Shown in pieces: positions 25,926-33,630 of a stretch of 64,000 nucleotides of DNA. The notes beneath the pieces were generated by a model, which ran no database searches, had not been told where the DNA came from, and worked only from the letters and a program-made list of their open reading frames with translations. Both the position numbers and the translations under genes were made by a program. The DNA is taken from the NCBI RefSeq assembly GCF_914484835.1, contig NZ_CAJZAR010000070.1, forward strand, positions 28,638 to 92,637. The letters run 5' to 3'. The first letter of the stretch is position 1; every line of letters starts with the position of its first letter. Source of the DNA: Paraburkholderia tropica (GTDB taxonomy: Bacteria; Pseudomonadota; Gammaproteobacteria; Burkholderiales; Burkholderiaceae).

Positions 25926-27494
25926 ATGTCGAACGGCGCCGATCTCCCTGACGATATCGAACTGCTGAAGGCCTTGCTGGTCGAGGCCCGTAGTCTGCTT
26001 GCCGAACGCGATGTCGAGATTGAGCAGCTCAAGGCCCAGATCGACAAGCTCCGGCGTATGCAGTTCGGTCGCAAGTCCGAGCAGCTGCAGCGGCAAATCG
26101 AGACGCTCGAGACTCAACTTGAGGATCTGGCCGCCGGGCGCGGCGTAGCGGATGTGCAGCGTGCGCAGGCCCGTGGTGCAAACGCGTCCTCATCGAACGC
26201 AACGATGGACGAAGCGGCTTCGAAGCAAGCGCTTCCCGCACATCTGCCTCGCGAGGATCATGTACTCGAGCCCGAGTCGAATTGCCCGGACTGCGGTCAA
26301 CCAATGGGGGTGTTCGGCGAAGACTCATCCGAACAACTCGCCCGGGTTGCCGCGGCGTTCAAGGTCATTCGCACGATCCGGCGCAAGCTGGTTTGCCCGT
26401 GCTGCAGCACGATCGCGCAGCCGCCGATGCCGTGGCTGCCGATCGAGCGGAGCATCGCTCATCCGAGCTTGCTGGCAGACATCCTCGTCTCGAAGTATGC
26501 AGACCACCAGCCGCTGTACCGGCAATCGGCAATCGCGGCGCGCGACGGCGTGACGCTTGACCGGGCCAGCATGGGCCGCTGGGTTGGCCAGTGTGAGGCG
26601 CTGTGCGCCCCGCTAACAGAGGCGCTGCGCCGCTATACCGTGGCCGCTACCAGGCTGCACGCGGACGACACGCCGATCCCGGTGCTCTCACCGGGCAACA
26701 GGAAGACCCGCACCGGCCAGCTGTGGGTCTACGTGCGCGACGATCATCGCTCGGGCTCGACGCAACTGGCTTCGGTCTGGTTCGCGTACTCGCCGAACCG
26801 CCAAGGCATCCATCCTCAAACCCATCTCGCCAGCTTCAAAGGGATCCTGCAAGCGGATGCTTATGCTGGCTTCGACGAATTGTTCCGCGATGGCTCGATA
26901 CGCGAGGCTGCATGCCATGCCCACGCGAGGAGAAAGTTCTACGACATCCACGTGCGCACACCATCTGACACAACACAGAAGGCACTCGAATATATCGGCA
27001 GGCTCTACGACATCGAGGCCTCCATTCGCGGCAGGCCTGCTACCGAACGGCTGCGAATACGGCAGGAGAAAGCCAGACCGCTGCTTCAGATCTACGAAGC
27101 GTGGCTAAGGGCAAAGCTCGAAACACTGTCGTCGAAGTCCGATACGGCCAAGGCGATCAACTACACGCTGAACCAGTGGAGCGCCCTGACGTTGTATTGC
27201 GAAGACGGTACGCTCGAGATCGACAACAACATCGCGGAGAACGCGCTGCGTTGTGTAAGCTTGGGGCGGAAAAATTTTTTATTCGCTGGCTCAGACAGCG
27301 GTGGCGAACGGGCAGCCGCGATGTACGCATTGATTGGCACTTGCAGACTGAATGACATTGATCCGCGTGCCTACCTCGACTACGTGCTAACCCATATCGC
27401 CGGTCACAAAATCAATCGCATCGGCGATCTCTTGCCCTGGTGTGTGGCAGACAAACTGCACAACCCAGGCAGTCCGCCAGACACTTCTACCTGA
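25926..27494 (+). CDS. tnpC: IS66 transposase TnpC
   Basis: A 522-residue DDE transposase. The order is an N-terminal coiled-coil leucine-rich segment (LLVEARSLLAERDVEIEQLKAQIDKLRRMQ, given by its theme), a zinc-binding region (CPDCGQPMG, LVCPCCSTI), the DDE core with Asp in LHADDTPIPVL, Asp in QADAYAGFDEL and Glu in IDNNIAENALR, and the C-terminal IS66 tail AYLDYVLTHIAGHKINRIGD. It appears intact. It would need TnpA and TnpB for efficient transposition. Confidence 0.92.
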   Translation: MSNGADLPDDIELLKALLVEARSLLAERDVEIEQLKAQIDKLRRMQFGRKSEQLQRQIETLETQLEDLAAGRGVADVQRAQARGANASSSNATMDEAASKQALPAHLPREDHVLEPESNCPDCGQPMGVFGEDSSEQLARVAAAFKVIRTIRRKLVCPCCSTIAQPPMPWLPIERSIAHPSLLADILVSKYADHQPLYRQSAIAARDGVTLDRASMGRWVGQCEALCAPLTEALRRYTVAATRLHADDTPIPVLSPGNRKTRTGQLWVYVRDDHRSGSTQLASVWFAYSPNRQGIHPQTHLASFKGILQADAYAGFDELFRDGSIREAACHAHARRKFYDIHVRTPSDTTQKALEYIGRLYDIEASIRGRPATERLRIRQEKARPLLQIYEAWLRAKLETLSSKSDTAKAINYTLNQWSALTLYCEDGTLEIDNNIAENALRCVSLGRKNFLFAGSDSGGERAAAMYALIGTCRLNDIDPRAYLDYVLTHIAGHKINRIGDLLPWCVADKLHNPGSPPDTST

Positions 27495-27572
27495 CTGGCA
27501 GCTCCAGTTCAACATCATGCTTTACGCGCACGCGCATGGACGAACGGCCCAGCCGAGGCGCTTACTCTCAAC

Positions 27573-27638
27573 GACAAACTCTATTGTCACAAAGACAGAC
27601 ACTATTGTCACAGCGACCAACATATTTGTAATTTGTCA
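27573..27638. repeat. Right terminus of the Tn7-like element with three 21-bp sites
   Basis: Three units in exact 21-base register begin at 27573 (GACAAACTCTATTGTCACAA), 27594 (GACAGACACTATTGTCACAG) and 27615 (GACCAACATATTTGTAATTT). They are followed by TCA at 27636-27638. Read inward the end is TGACAAATTACAAATATG, with TGTGACAATAG repeated. This is the arrangement of TnsB-binding sites in Tn7-like ends. The next bases, GCAAC (27639-27643), would be the 5-bp target duplication. Confidence 0.75.
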
Positions 27639-28022
27639 GCAACTGCCCGCCGGGAAGCAGTCGTAACCGAGCAGCACCGCCTTGACCACGCCGCACAACT
27701 CTTCCACGCCCCGGCTCTTGCTCACGTAGCCGTTCGCGCCCGCGATGCGCGTGTGGTTCGCCATGACCTGCTCCGGCTTGGCCGACAGCACGATGACGCG
27801 CGTGGTGGCCTGCTTGGCGCGGATGCCGCGGATGACCGACAGGCCGTCGAGCTTCGGCAATTCGAGGTCGAGGATCACGAGGTCGGGTTGCAGGGTCTGG
27901 ACGAGATGGAGGCCCTCTTCGCCGTCACCGCATTCACCCACGAGTGCATATTCGGTGTTCAGCACGTTGGCGAGCATCTTGAGGACGATCGGATGATCGT
28001 CGATAACCACGATGCGCTTCAT
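27636..28022 (-). pseudogene. LuxR/FixJ-type response regulator truncated after the receiver domain
   Basis: A receiver domain of 125 chromosomal residues: MKRIVVIDDHP, phospho-acceptor Asp52 in LVILDLELPKLDG, Ser in VIVLSAKP and Lys in NGYVSKSRGVEEL, ending GYDCFPAG. In the BvgA/NarL type the linker and a LuxR helix-turn-helix should follow. Instead the transposon end begins, adding two residues and a stop. It therefore probably cannot bind DNA. The start at 28022 has GGAAC upstream. The missing half should lie at the other end of the insertion. Confidence 0.85.
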
Positions 28023-28180
28023 TTTTTGTTCCATTTCTTTTTGGGGGCGTGAACCGGGCGTGCCTTGCGGCACAAACTCACAGACTGAACGACCCCCTCT
28101 TCTTTTTGTATAGGAAAGTTCCGAAAGGCCGCGCGTATCGATAAACGGGTTAACCCCTTGCGCGAGCGCATTGGATTTAA

Positions 28181-28196
28181 CTAATGCGTGAATTAG
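28181..28196. promoter_or_regulatory. Short palindrome before the TetR gene
   Basis: CTAAT-GCGTGA-ATTAG lies 10 bases before the TetR start codon and overlaps a TTTAACTAAT-type -10 region. Self-repression by TetR at such a site is usual; here it is inferred. Confidence 0.35.
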
Positions 28197-28205
28197 ACTG
28201 AAACG

Positions 28206-29000
28206 ATGAGCACGCGCGCCGTCACTGTCGGAGCCGCCACCGGAACAGCCGCAACGTCGGGCCGCGCCGCCGTGAAACCGCGCGGCCGGCGCCGCCACGA
28301 CGCCGACCTCGACATGCGCGAGCGCCTGCTCGCCAGCGCCACGCAACTGTTCGCCGAACAGGGCATCGCCGCCACCACCATGGCGCAGATCGCCGCCGCA
28401 GCGGGCGTCACGTCGGCCATGGTCCATTACTACTTCACCAATCGCGAAAAGCTGCTCGACGCCGTGGTCGACGAGCGCATCGCGCGCTCGATCGCCTACG
28501 TGTGGAGCAGCGAAAACAGCGAGACCGGCGAGTCCGGTGAAATCGCCGCGCATCCGCAGGCGCTCGTGCAGGCGCTCGTCGAACGGCTGTTCGAAGTCAC
28601 CGCGCAACTGCCGTGGCTGCCGCCGCTCTGGCTGCGCGAGATCGTCAACGAAGGCGGTCTGCTGCGCGAGCGCATGCTCAAGCGCCTGCCCATCGAGCAA
28701 TTGCAGCGCTTCACCGCGCAGATCGGCGCGGCGCAGCAGGCGGGCGCCGTGAATCCCGACCTCGAAGCGCCGCTGCTGTTCATGTCGATTCTCGCGCTCG
28801 TCATGCTGCCGCTCGCGACTTCGAAGCTCTGGCAAAGCACGCGCGGGCTGCCGAAGGTCGAGCGCGAAGCGCTGCGCCGACACGTCACCGCCCTGCTCGC
28901 GGGCGCGATGCGCGTGCCGGAAGGCGCGCACCTCCGCCGCGATCGCACCGACACCGCCGCGCGCCCGCGCTCGCGGCGCACGCCGGGAGAATCCACGTGA
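28206..29000 (+). CDS. TetR-family regulator of the ABC exporter
   Basis: A 264-residue TetR repressor. After a 35-residue Ala/Arg-rich leader the DNA-binding domain reads MRERLLASATQLFAEQGIAATTMAQIAAAAGV then MVHYYFTNREKLLDAVV (helix-turn-helix, residues about 37-85). The C-terminal ligand domain follows (LPPLWLREIVNEGG). It is the first gene of the exporter operon; its stop overlaps the GTG start of the HlyD gene. It probably represses the operon until an exported drug binds. The order tetR-hlyD-ATPase-permease recalls the E. coli ybhL-linked ybhGFSR set with CecR. Confidence 0.9.
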   Translation: MSTRAVTVGAATGTAATSGRAAVKPRGRRRHDADLDMRERLLASATQLFAEQGIAATTMAQIAAAAGVTSAMVHYYFTNREKLLDAVVDERIARSIAYVWSSENSETGESGEIAAHPQALVQALVERLFEVTAQLPWLPPLWLREIVNEGGLLRERMLKRLPIEQLQRFTAQIGAAQQAGAVNPDLEAPLLFMSILALVMLPLATSKLWQSTRGLPKVEREALRRHVTALLAGAMRVPEGAHLRRDRTDTAARPRSRRTPGEST

Positions 29001-29998
29001 ACCCGCGAATCTCAACAGGCCATCGCCGCCCGGCACGCGGCGCGTTCCCCGCTCTCTTCGCGCTTGCCTCGCTTTCTGCGCTCGTCGCACTCTCGGCCTG
29101 TTCTCGCCACGAAACGCCGGTTTATCAGGGTTACGTCGAAGGCGAGTACGTCTATCTGGCCTCGTCGCAATCCGGCACGCTCACGGAACTCCACGTGCAG
29201 CGCGGCCAACAGGTCGACGCCGCCGCGCCGCTGTTCGCACTCGAATCCGTCGACGAAACCGCCGCCTTCGACGAAGCGCGTCATCGCCTCGTGGCCGCGC
29301 AGGCGCAGTTCGCCGATCTGCAGACGGGCAAGCGTCCGCCCGAAGTGCGCGTGACCGAGGCGCAGCTCGCGCAGGCCGAAGCCAACGCGCACAAGGCCGC
29401 ACTCCAGCTCACGCGCGACGAGGCGCAATGGCGCGCGGGCGGCATCGCGCAGGCGCAGCTCGACGACTCGCGCGCGCAGGCGGTCAGCACCGCCGCGCAA
29501 GTGCGCGAACTGCGCAATCAGGTGCGCGTCGCCAACCTGCCCGGCCGCTCGGCGCAGATCGACGCGCAGGCCGCCGAGGTGAAGGCCGCGCAGGCCACGC
29601 TCGCGCAGGCGCAGTGGAAGCTCGACCAGAAGCGCGTGGCCGCGCCGCGCGCGGGGCTCGTCTACGACACGCTCTATCGCGTCGGCGAATGGGTGCAGGC
29701 GGGCAGCCCGGTCGTGCAGATGCTGCCGCCGCAGAACGTGAAGCTGCGCTTTTTCGTGCCGGAAAGCGCGGTCGGCGCGCTCGCGCCGGGCCGCAAGATT
29801 CTGGTGCATTGCGACGGCTGCGCGGCCGACGTGCCCGCCACGCTCAGCTACGTGTCGAACGCTGCCGAGTACACGCCGCCCGTCATCTACAGCAACGAGA
29901 ACCGCAGCAAGCTCGTGTTCATGATCGAGGCGCGCCCGAGCGCCGCCGATGCGCCCAAACTCCATCCGGGCCAGCCGGTGGAAGTGCGGCTGCAGTGA
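28997..29998 (+). CDS. HlyD-family periplasmic adaptor, probable lipoprotein
   Basis: A 333-residue membrane-fusion protein. The signal ends in a lipobox LSAC (Cys about 36), so it is likely anchored by lipid. The biotinyl-lipoyl half motif GTLTELHVQRGQQVDAAAPL is followed by a long Ala/Gln-rich coiled coil (residues about 100-215) and the second lipoyl/beta-barrel part (RVAAPRAGLVYDTLYRVGEWV, PPQNVKLRFFVPE). It bridges the inner-membrane ABC pump to the outer-membrane factor encoded downstream. The GTG start at 28997 overlaps the tetR stop; GGGAGA precedes it. Many frames are open here because of GC, but only this one has family features. Confidence 0.9.
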   Translation: MNPRISTGHRRPARGAFPALFALASLSALVALSACSRHETPVYQGYVEGEYVYLASSQSGTLTELHVQRGQQVDAAAPLFALESVDETAAFDEARHRLVAAQAQFADLQTGKRPPEVRVTEAQLAQAEANAHKAALQLTRDEAQWRAGGIAQAQLDDSRAQAVSTAAQVRELRNQVRVANLPGRSAQIDAQAAEVKAAQATLAQAQWKLDQKRVAAPRAGLVYDTLYRVGEWVQAGSPVVQMLPPQNVKLRFFVPESAVGALAPGRKILVHCDGCAADVPATLSYVSNAAEYTPPVIYSNENRSKLVFMIEARPSAADAPKLHPGQPVEVRLQ

Positions 29999-30005
29999 GG
30001 CGCGG

Positions 30006-30983
30006 ATGAATACGCCGATGAATACGCCGATGAACGCACCAACAAGCGACCCGGTCCGCTACGCCATCGATGTGCGCCATCTGAACAAGCGCTTCGGCGA
30101 CAAGCACGTGGTCAACGACGTCTCGCTGCGCGTCGCGCCTGGCGAGATCTTCGGCTTTCTGGGGCCAAACGGCAGCGGCAAGACCACCTCGATCCGTCTC
30201 ATGTGCGGCCTGCTCACGCCCGACTCGGGCGAAGGCACCTGCCTCGGCTACGACATCGTGCGCGAGAGCGCGCAGATCAAGCGGCGCGTCGGCTATATGA
30301 CGCAGCGTTTTTCGTACTGGGACGATCTCACCATCCGCGAAAATCTCGACTTCGTCGCGCGCATCTATCAGATGCCGAACCGCCGCGAAACCGTCGACCG
30401 CGCGCTCGAATCGCTCGGCCTCGCGAGCCGCGCGAGCCAGCTCACGGGCGCGCTCTCGGGCGGCTGGAAACAGCGCCTCGCGCTTGCGGCGTGCATGCTG
30501 CACGAGCCGCAACTGCTGCTGCTCGACGAACCCACCGCGGGCGTCGATCCCACCGCGCGCCGCGACTTCTGGGAAGAACTGCATCGCCTCGCCGCGCGCG
30601 GCATTTCGGTGCTCGTGAGCACGCACTACATGGACGAGGCCGAGCGCTGCCACAAGCTCGCCTATATCGCCTACGGCAAGCTGCTCGCGCAGGGCACGGC
30701 CGCCGAGGTGATCGCATCGCAAGACCTCGAAACCTGGGCGATCCACGGCGACAAGCTCAGCGAACTCTCCACGCAATTGCGCGCGCAGCAAGGCGTCGAT
30801 CAGACGGTGGTGTTCGGCTCGTCGCTGCACGCGAGCGGACGCGATCACGCCGCGCTCGCCGCCGCCATCGAACACGCCGTCGCGGGCAAGCCGCTGCGCG
30901 CCGAACGCATCGACACGGGACTCGAAGACGTCTTCATCTACATGATGGGACATGCTCAGGATAACTACGGAGGCACGCGATGA
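30006..30983 (+). CDS. ABC transporter ATP-binding protein (exporter)
   Basis: A 325-residue ABC ATPase of the drug-exporter type. Walker A GPNGSGKTT, Q loop MTQRFSYWDDLT, signature LSGGWKQRLALA, Walker B LLLLDEPTAGVD and switch His in VSTHYMDEAERC are all present. It is a single-domain protein, unlike two-domain RbbA. It starts with a tandem repeat, MNTPMNTPMNAPT, encoded by two copies of ATGAATACGCCG, giving three in-frame ATGs (30006, 30018, 30030); the first has GAGG upstream. The end overlaps the permease start by four bases. It powers export by the next protein. Confidence 0.93.
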   Translation: MNTPMNTPMNAPTSDPVRYAIDVRHLNKRFGDKHVVNDVSLRVAPGEIFGFLGPNGSGKTTSIRLMCGLLTPDSGEGTCLGYDIVRESAQIKRRVGYMTQRFSYWDDLTIRENLDFVARIYQMPNRRETVDRALESLGLASRASQLTGALSGGWKQRLALAACMLHEPQLLLLDEPTAGVDPTARRDFWEELHRLAARGISVLVSTHYMDEAERCHKLAYIAYGKLLAQGTAAEVIASQDLETWAIHGDKLSELSTQLRAQQGVDQTVVFGSSLHASGRDHAALAAAIEHAVAGKPLRAERIDTGLEDVFIYMMGHAQDNYGGTR

Positions 30984-32122
30984 ATCACGCGCTCGCGTTC
31001 TCTGTCACGCGCTGGTGGAGCATCGTCCTCAAGGAGTTTCTGCAACTCAAGCGCGACCGCGTGACGTTCGCGATGATCGTCGGCCTGCCGATCATCCAGT
31101 TGACGCTGTTCGGCTATGCGATCAACACCGATCCCAAGCACTTGCCCACCGCCGTCGTGATCTACGACGACAGCCCGTTCGCGCGCAGCTTCGTCGCGGG
31201 CATGAAGAACTCGGCCTATTTCGACGTCGTCGATACGCTGCCCGATGAAGCCGCCGCGCAACACGCGCTTGCGCGCGGCAGCGTGCAGTTCGTGCTGAGC
31301 ATTCCCGTCGATTTTTCGCGGCGTCTGCTGCGCGGCGAGCGCCCTTCGCTGCTCGTCGAAGCCGATGCCGCCGATCCCACCGCCATCACCACCGCGCTCG
31401 CCGCGCTGCCGGGGCTCGTCGCGCCCGCCGCCGCGAAAGACCTCACGGGACCGCTCGCGCGCCTGAACGGCACGCCCGCCGCCTTCGACGTGCAGATCCA
31501 CCGCCTCTACAACCCCGAGGGCATCACGCAGTACAACGTCGTGCCCGGCCTGATGGGCGTGATCCTCACGATGACGATGGTGATGATGACGGGCCTCGCC
31601 ATCACGCGCGAACGCGAGCGCGGCACGATGGAGAATCTGCTCGCCACGCCCGTGCTGCCGATCGAGGTGATGACGGGCAAGATCGTGCCTTATGTGGCGA
31701 TCGGGCTCGTGCAGGCGACCATCATCGTGCTGGCCGCGCGCTTCGTGTTCCATGTGCCGTTCGCGGGCAGCCTCGTAGCGCTTTATCTTTCGGCGCTGCT
31801 GTTCATCGCCGCCAATCTCACGGTGGGCATCACGCTCTCCTCGCTCGCGCAGAACCAGTTGCAGGCCATGCAGCTCACGGTGTTCTATTTTTTACCGAGC
31901 CTGCTGCTGTCCGGCTTCATGTTTCCGTTCGCGGGCATGCCGCGCTGGGCGCAGTGGATCGGCGGGCTGTTGCCGCTCACTTACTTCAACCGCCTCGTGC
32001 GCGGCATTCTGCTCAAGGGCAACGGCTGGGCCGATCTGTGGCCTTCGGTGTGGCCGCTCGCGGTTTTCACGGCGATCGTGATGGCGATCGCCGTGCGCTT
32101 CTACCGGCGCACGCTCGATTGA
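30980..32122 (+). CDS. ABC-2 type permease (YhhJ/YbhR-like)
   Basis: A 380-residue ABC-2 permease. The first transmembrane helix (FAMIVGLPIIQLTLFGYAI) is followed by a periplasmic domain of about 150 residues, then five helices (VVPGLMGVILTMTMVMM, MEVMTGKIVPYV-like, LSALLFIAANLTVGI, FFYLPSLLLSGFMFPF region). The motif RERERGTMENLLATPV is typical. Only one permease gene is present where ybhFSR has two, so it probably works as a homodimer. It sits in the operon between the ATPase and the outer-membrane factor. The substrate is unknown, perhaps hydrophobic drugs. Confidence 0.9.
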   Translation: MNHALAFSVTRWWSIVLKEFLQLKRDRVTFAMIVGLPIIQLTLFGYAINTDPKHLPTAVVIYDDSPFARSFVAGMKNSAYFDVVDTLPDEAAAQHALARGSVQFVLSIPVDFSRRLLRGERPSLLVEADAADPTAITTALAALPGLVAPAAAKDLTGPLARLNGTPAAFDVQIHRLYNPEGITQYNVVPGLMGVILTMTMVMMTGLAITRERERGTMENLLATPVLPIEVMTGKIVPYVAIGLVQATIIVLAARFVFHVPFAGSLVALYLSALLFIAANLTVGITLSSLAQNQLQAMQLTVFYFLPSLLLSGFMFPFAGMPRWAQWIGGLLPLTYFNRLVRGILLKGNGWADLWPSVWPLAVFTAIVMAIAVRFYRRTLD

Positions 32123-32129
32123 GGCCGCG

Positions 32130-33626
32130 ATGACGACGCCCGCCCGCTCCCTTGTTCTCGCATCGAGTCTCGCGCTGGCCGCGTGCGCCGTCGGCCCCGA
32201 TTTTCATGCGCCGGCCGCGCCCGATGCGCCGAATTACACGCGCGACGCTTTGCCCGCCGCCACCGCATCCGCGCCAGGCTTGGGTGGCGCGCCGCAAACC
32301 TTCGCGAGCGCCGATCACGCGCCGCGCGCCTGGTGGACGCAGTTCGGCAGCCCCGCACTCGACAGCCTCGTCGACGAAGCACTGCACGCGAGCCCCACGC
32401 TCGAATCGGCGCGCGCGAAGCTCGTCGAAGCGCGCGAGAACTACAACGCGCAAGCGGGCGCGACGCTGTTTCCTTCGATCGACGCGAAGCTCTCCGGCAC
32501 GCGTCAGCAGATCGACCTCGCCGCGTTCGGCATCACGCAGGTGCCGAATCCGGGGCCGTTCACGCTCTACGACGCGTCGGTCAGCATTTCCTACGTGTTC
32601 GATATTTTCGGCGCGAACCGGCGCGCGCTCGAGGCCACGCTCGCGCAGGTCAATTATCAGGAATACGAACTTGAAGCGGCCCAGCTGAGCGTCGCGGGCA
32701 ACGTCGTCGCCGCCGCGCTGCGTCGCGCGTCGCTGCGCAGCCAGATCGAGACGACGCAACAACTGATCGATGCGCAAACGCGCCAGCTCGCGATCATGGA
32801 CGCGCGGCTCGCGGCGGGCGGCGTCGCGCGGCTCGACGTGCACAGCCAGCGCACGCTGCTCGCGCAGACGCGCGCCACGCTGCCGCCGCTCACCACGCAG
32901 CTAGCCCAAACCGACGATCAACTGGCGATCCTGCTGGGCGCGCCGCCGTCGAGCGACGCCTACGCGCAGCAACTCGACGCCCTCACGCTCGACGCGCTGC
33001 ATCTGCCCGACACCGTCGCGCTCACACTGCCCGCCACGCTCGCACGCGAGCGGCCGGATATCCGCGCATCGGAGGCGCTGCTGCATCAGGCGAGCGCGAA
33101 TATCGGCGTGGCGACCGCGAATCTGTTCCCGCAGATTTCGCTCTCGGCGGGCGTGGGTTCGCAGCGCACGCGCGTCGCCGATGTGATCGAGGGGCTGAAT
33201 ATCTGGAACGTCGGGCTCGGCCTCACGCAGCCGATCTTTCATGGCGGCGAATTGCGCGCGAAGCGACGCGCGTCGCAGGCGGCCTACGACGCGGCCTTCG
33301 CCGACTATCGGCAAACGGTCCTGCTGGCGCTGCAACAGGTCGCCGACACGCTGCACGCGTTGCAGGACGACGCGCTCGCCTTGCAGGCACGCGACAGCGC
33401 CGCGCGCGAAGCGCAAGCGAGCGCCGATATCGCGCGCAATCGGTATGCGGCGGGCGGCGTGAGCGAATTCGATCTCGTCGATGCGCAGCGCCAGGCGCTG
33501 CAAACCGCGCTCGACCGCACGCGCGCGCAGGCCACGCGACTCGCGGACACCGCCGCGCTCTATCAATCGCTCGGCGGCGCGGCGCTGCCCGGCGACGCCG
33601 CGCGCGAGCACGCATCGACGCCCTGA
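32130..33626 (+). CDS. NodT-family outer-membrane efflux lipoprotein
   Basis: A 498-residue TolC-like outer-membrane factor. The signal ends LAAC (lipobox), followed by AVGPDFHAPAAP, the usual start of the NodT/OprM type. Two OEP repeats (about 60-270 and 285-480) contain the long helices and the FDIFGANRRALEA and LARERPDIRASEALL motifs. It completes a TetR-HlyD-ATPase-permease-OMF tripartite exporter, seven bases after the permease stop. It converges with tcuC with only four bases between stops. Confidence 0.92.
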   Translation: MTTPARSLVLASSLALAACAVGPDFHAPAAPDAPNYTRDALPAATASAPGLGGAPQTFASADHAPRAWWTQFGSPALDSLVDEALHASPTLESARAKLVEARENYNAQAGATLFPSIDAKLSGTRQQIDLAAFGITQVPNPGPFTLYDASVSISYVFDIFGANRRALEATLAQVNYQEYELEAAQLSVAGNVVAAALRRASLRSQIETTQQLIDAQTRQLAIMDARLAAGGVARLDVHSQRTLLAQTRATLPPLTTQLAQTDDQLAILLGAPPSSDAYAQQLDALTLDALHLPDTVALTLPATLARERPDIRASEALLHQASANIGVATANLFPQISLSAGVGSQRTRVADVIEGLNIWNVGLGLTQPIFHGGELRAKRRASQAAYDAAFADYRQTVLLALQQVADTLHALQDDALALQARDSAAREAQASADIARNRYAAGGVSEFDLVDAQRQALQTALDRTRAQATRLADTAALYQSLGGAALPGDAAREHASTP

Positions 33627-33630
33627 ACGC

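Larger units (their letters stand above)
25068..27565 (+). mobile_element. IS66-family insertion sequence, complete in length
   Basis: A 2.5-kb element with the standard tnpA-tnpB-tnpC order. Terminal repeats GTAAGCGGCTCGTCCCGGCC (from 25067) and, inverted, GTAAGCGCCTCGGCTGGGCC (ending 27565) match in about 19 of 23 positions. An 8-bp direct repeat flanks it. It sits within the Tn7-like element, 65-73 bp from that element's right terminus. TnpB carries a frameshift, so its mobility is doubtful. A diverged IS66 tail lies at 15691-15885. Confidence 0.9.
16246..27638. mobile_element. Tn7-like transposon with tnsABCD plus a second tniQ gene; left end unresolved
   Basis: Four overlapping genes encode TnsA, TnsB, TnsC and TnsD, followed by a convergent TniQ-family gene, a short non-coding stretch, an inserted IS66 and a terminus with three 21-bp repeats ending at 27638. 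No cas gene, CRISPR array or TnsE is seen. Base composition is lower in GC than the sequence right of 27638. The right end interrupts a response-regulator gene. On the left no clear terminus or matching 5-bp repeat (GCAAC) was found; the left coordinate is only the end of the preceding IS3 remnant. The element may have lost that end, or may extend further left with region 1-15.7 kb as cargo. Confidence 0.7.

Noticed and set aside
16246..27638. A complete CRISPR-associated transposon (CAST)
   Set aside because: tnsABC with two TniQ genes fits the outline, but no Cas12k, Cascade gene, repeat array or tracr-like RNA is visible in the window.
29012..29965. Long antisense and shifted frames throughout the high-GC half
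   Set aside because: They are Arg/Ala/Gly/His-rich shadows of real genes, without family motifs or ribosome sites. Genes with full catalytic motifs occupy the same DNA.
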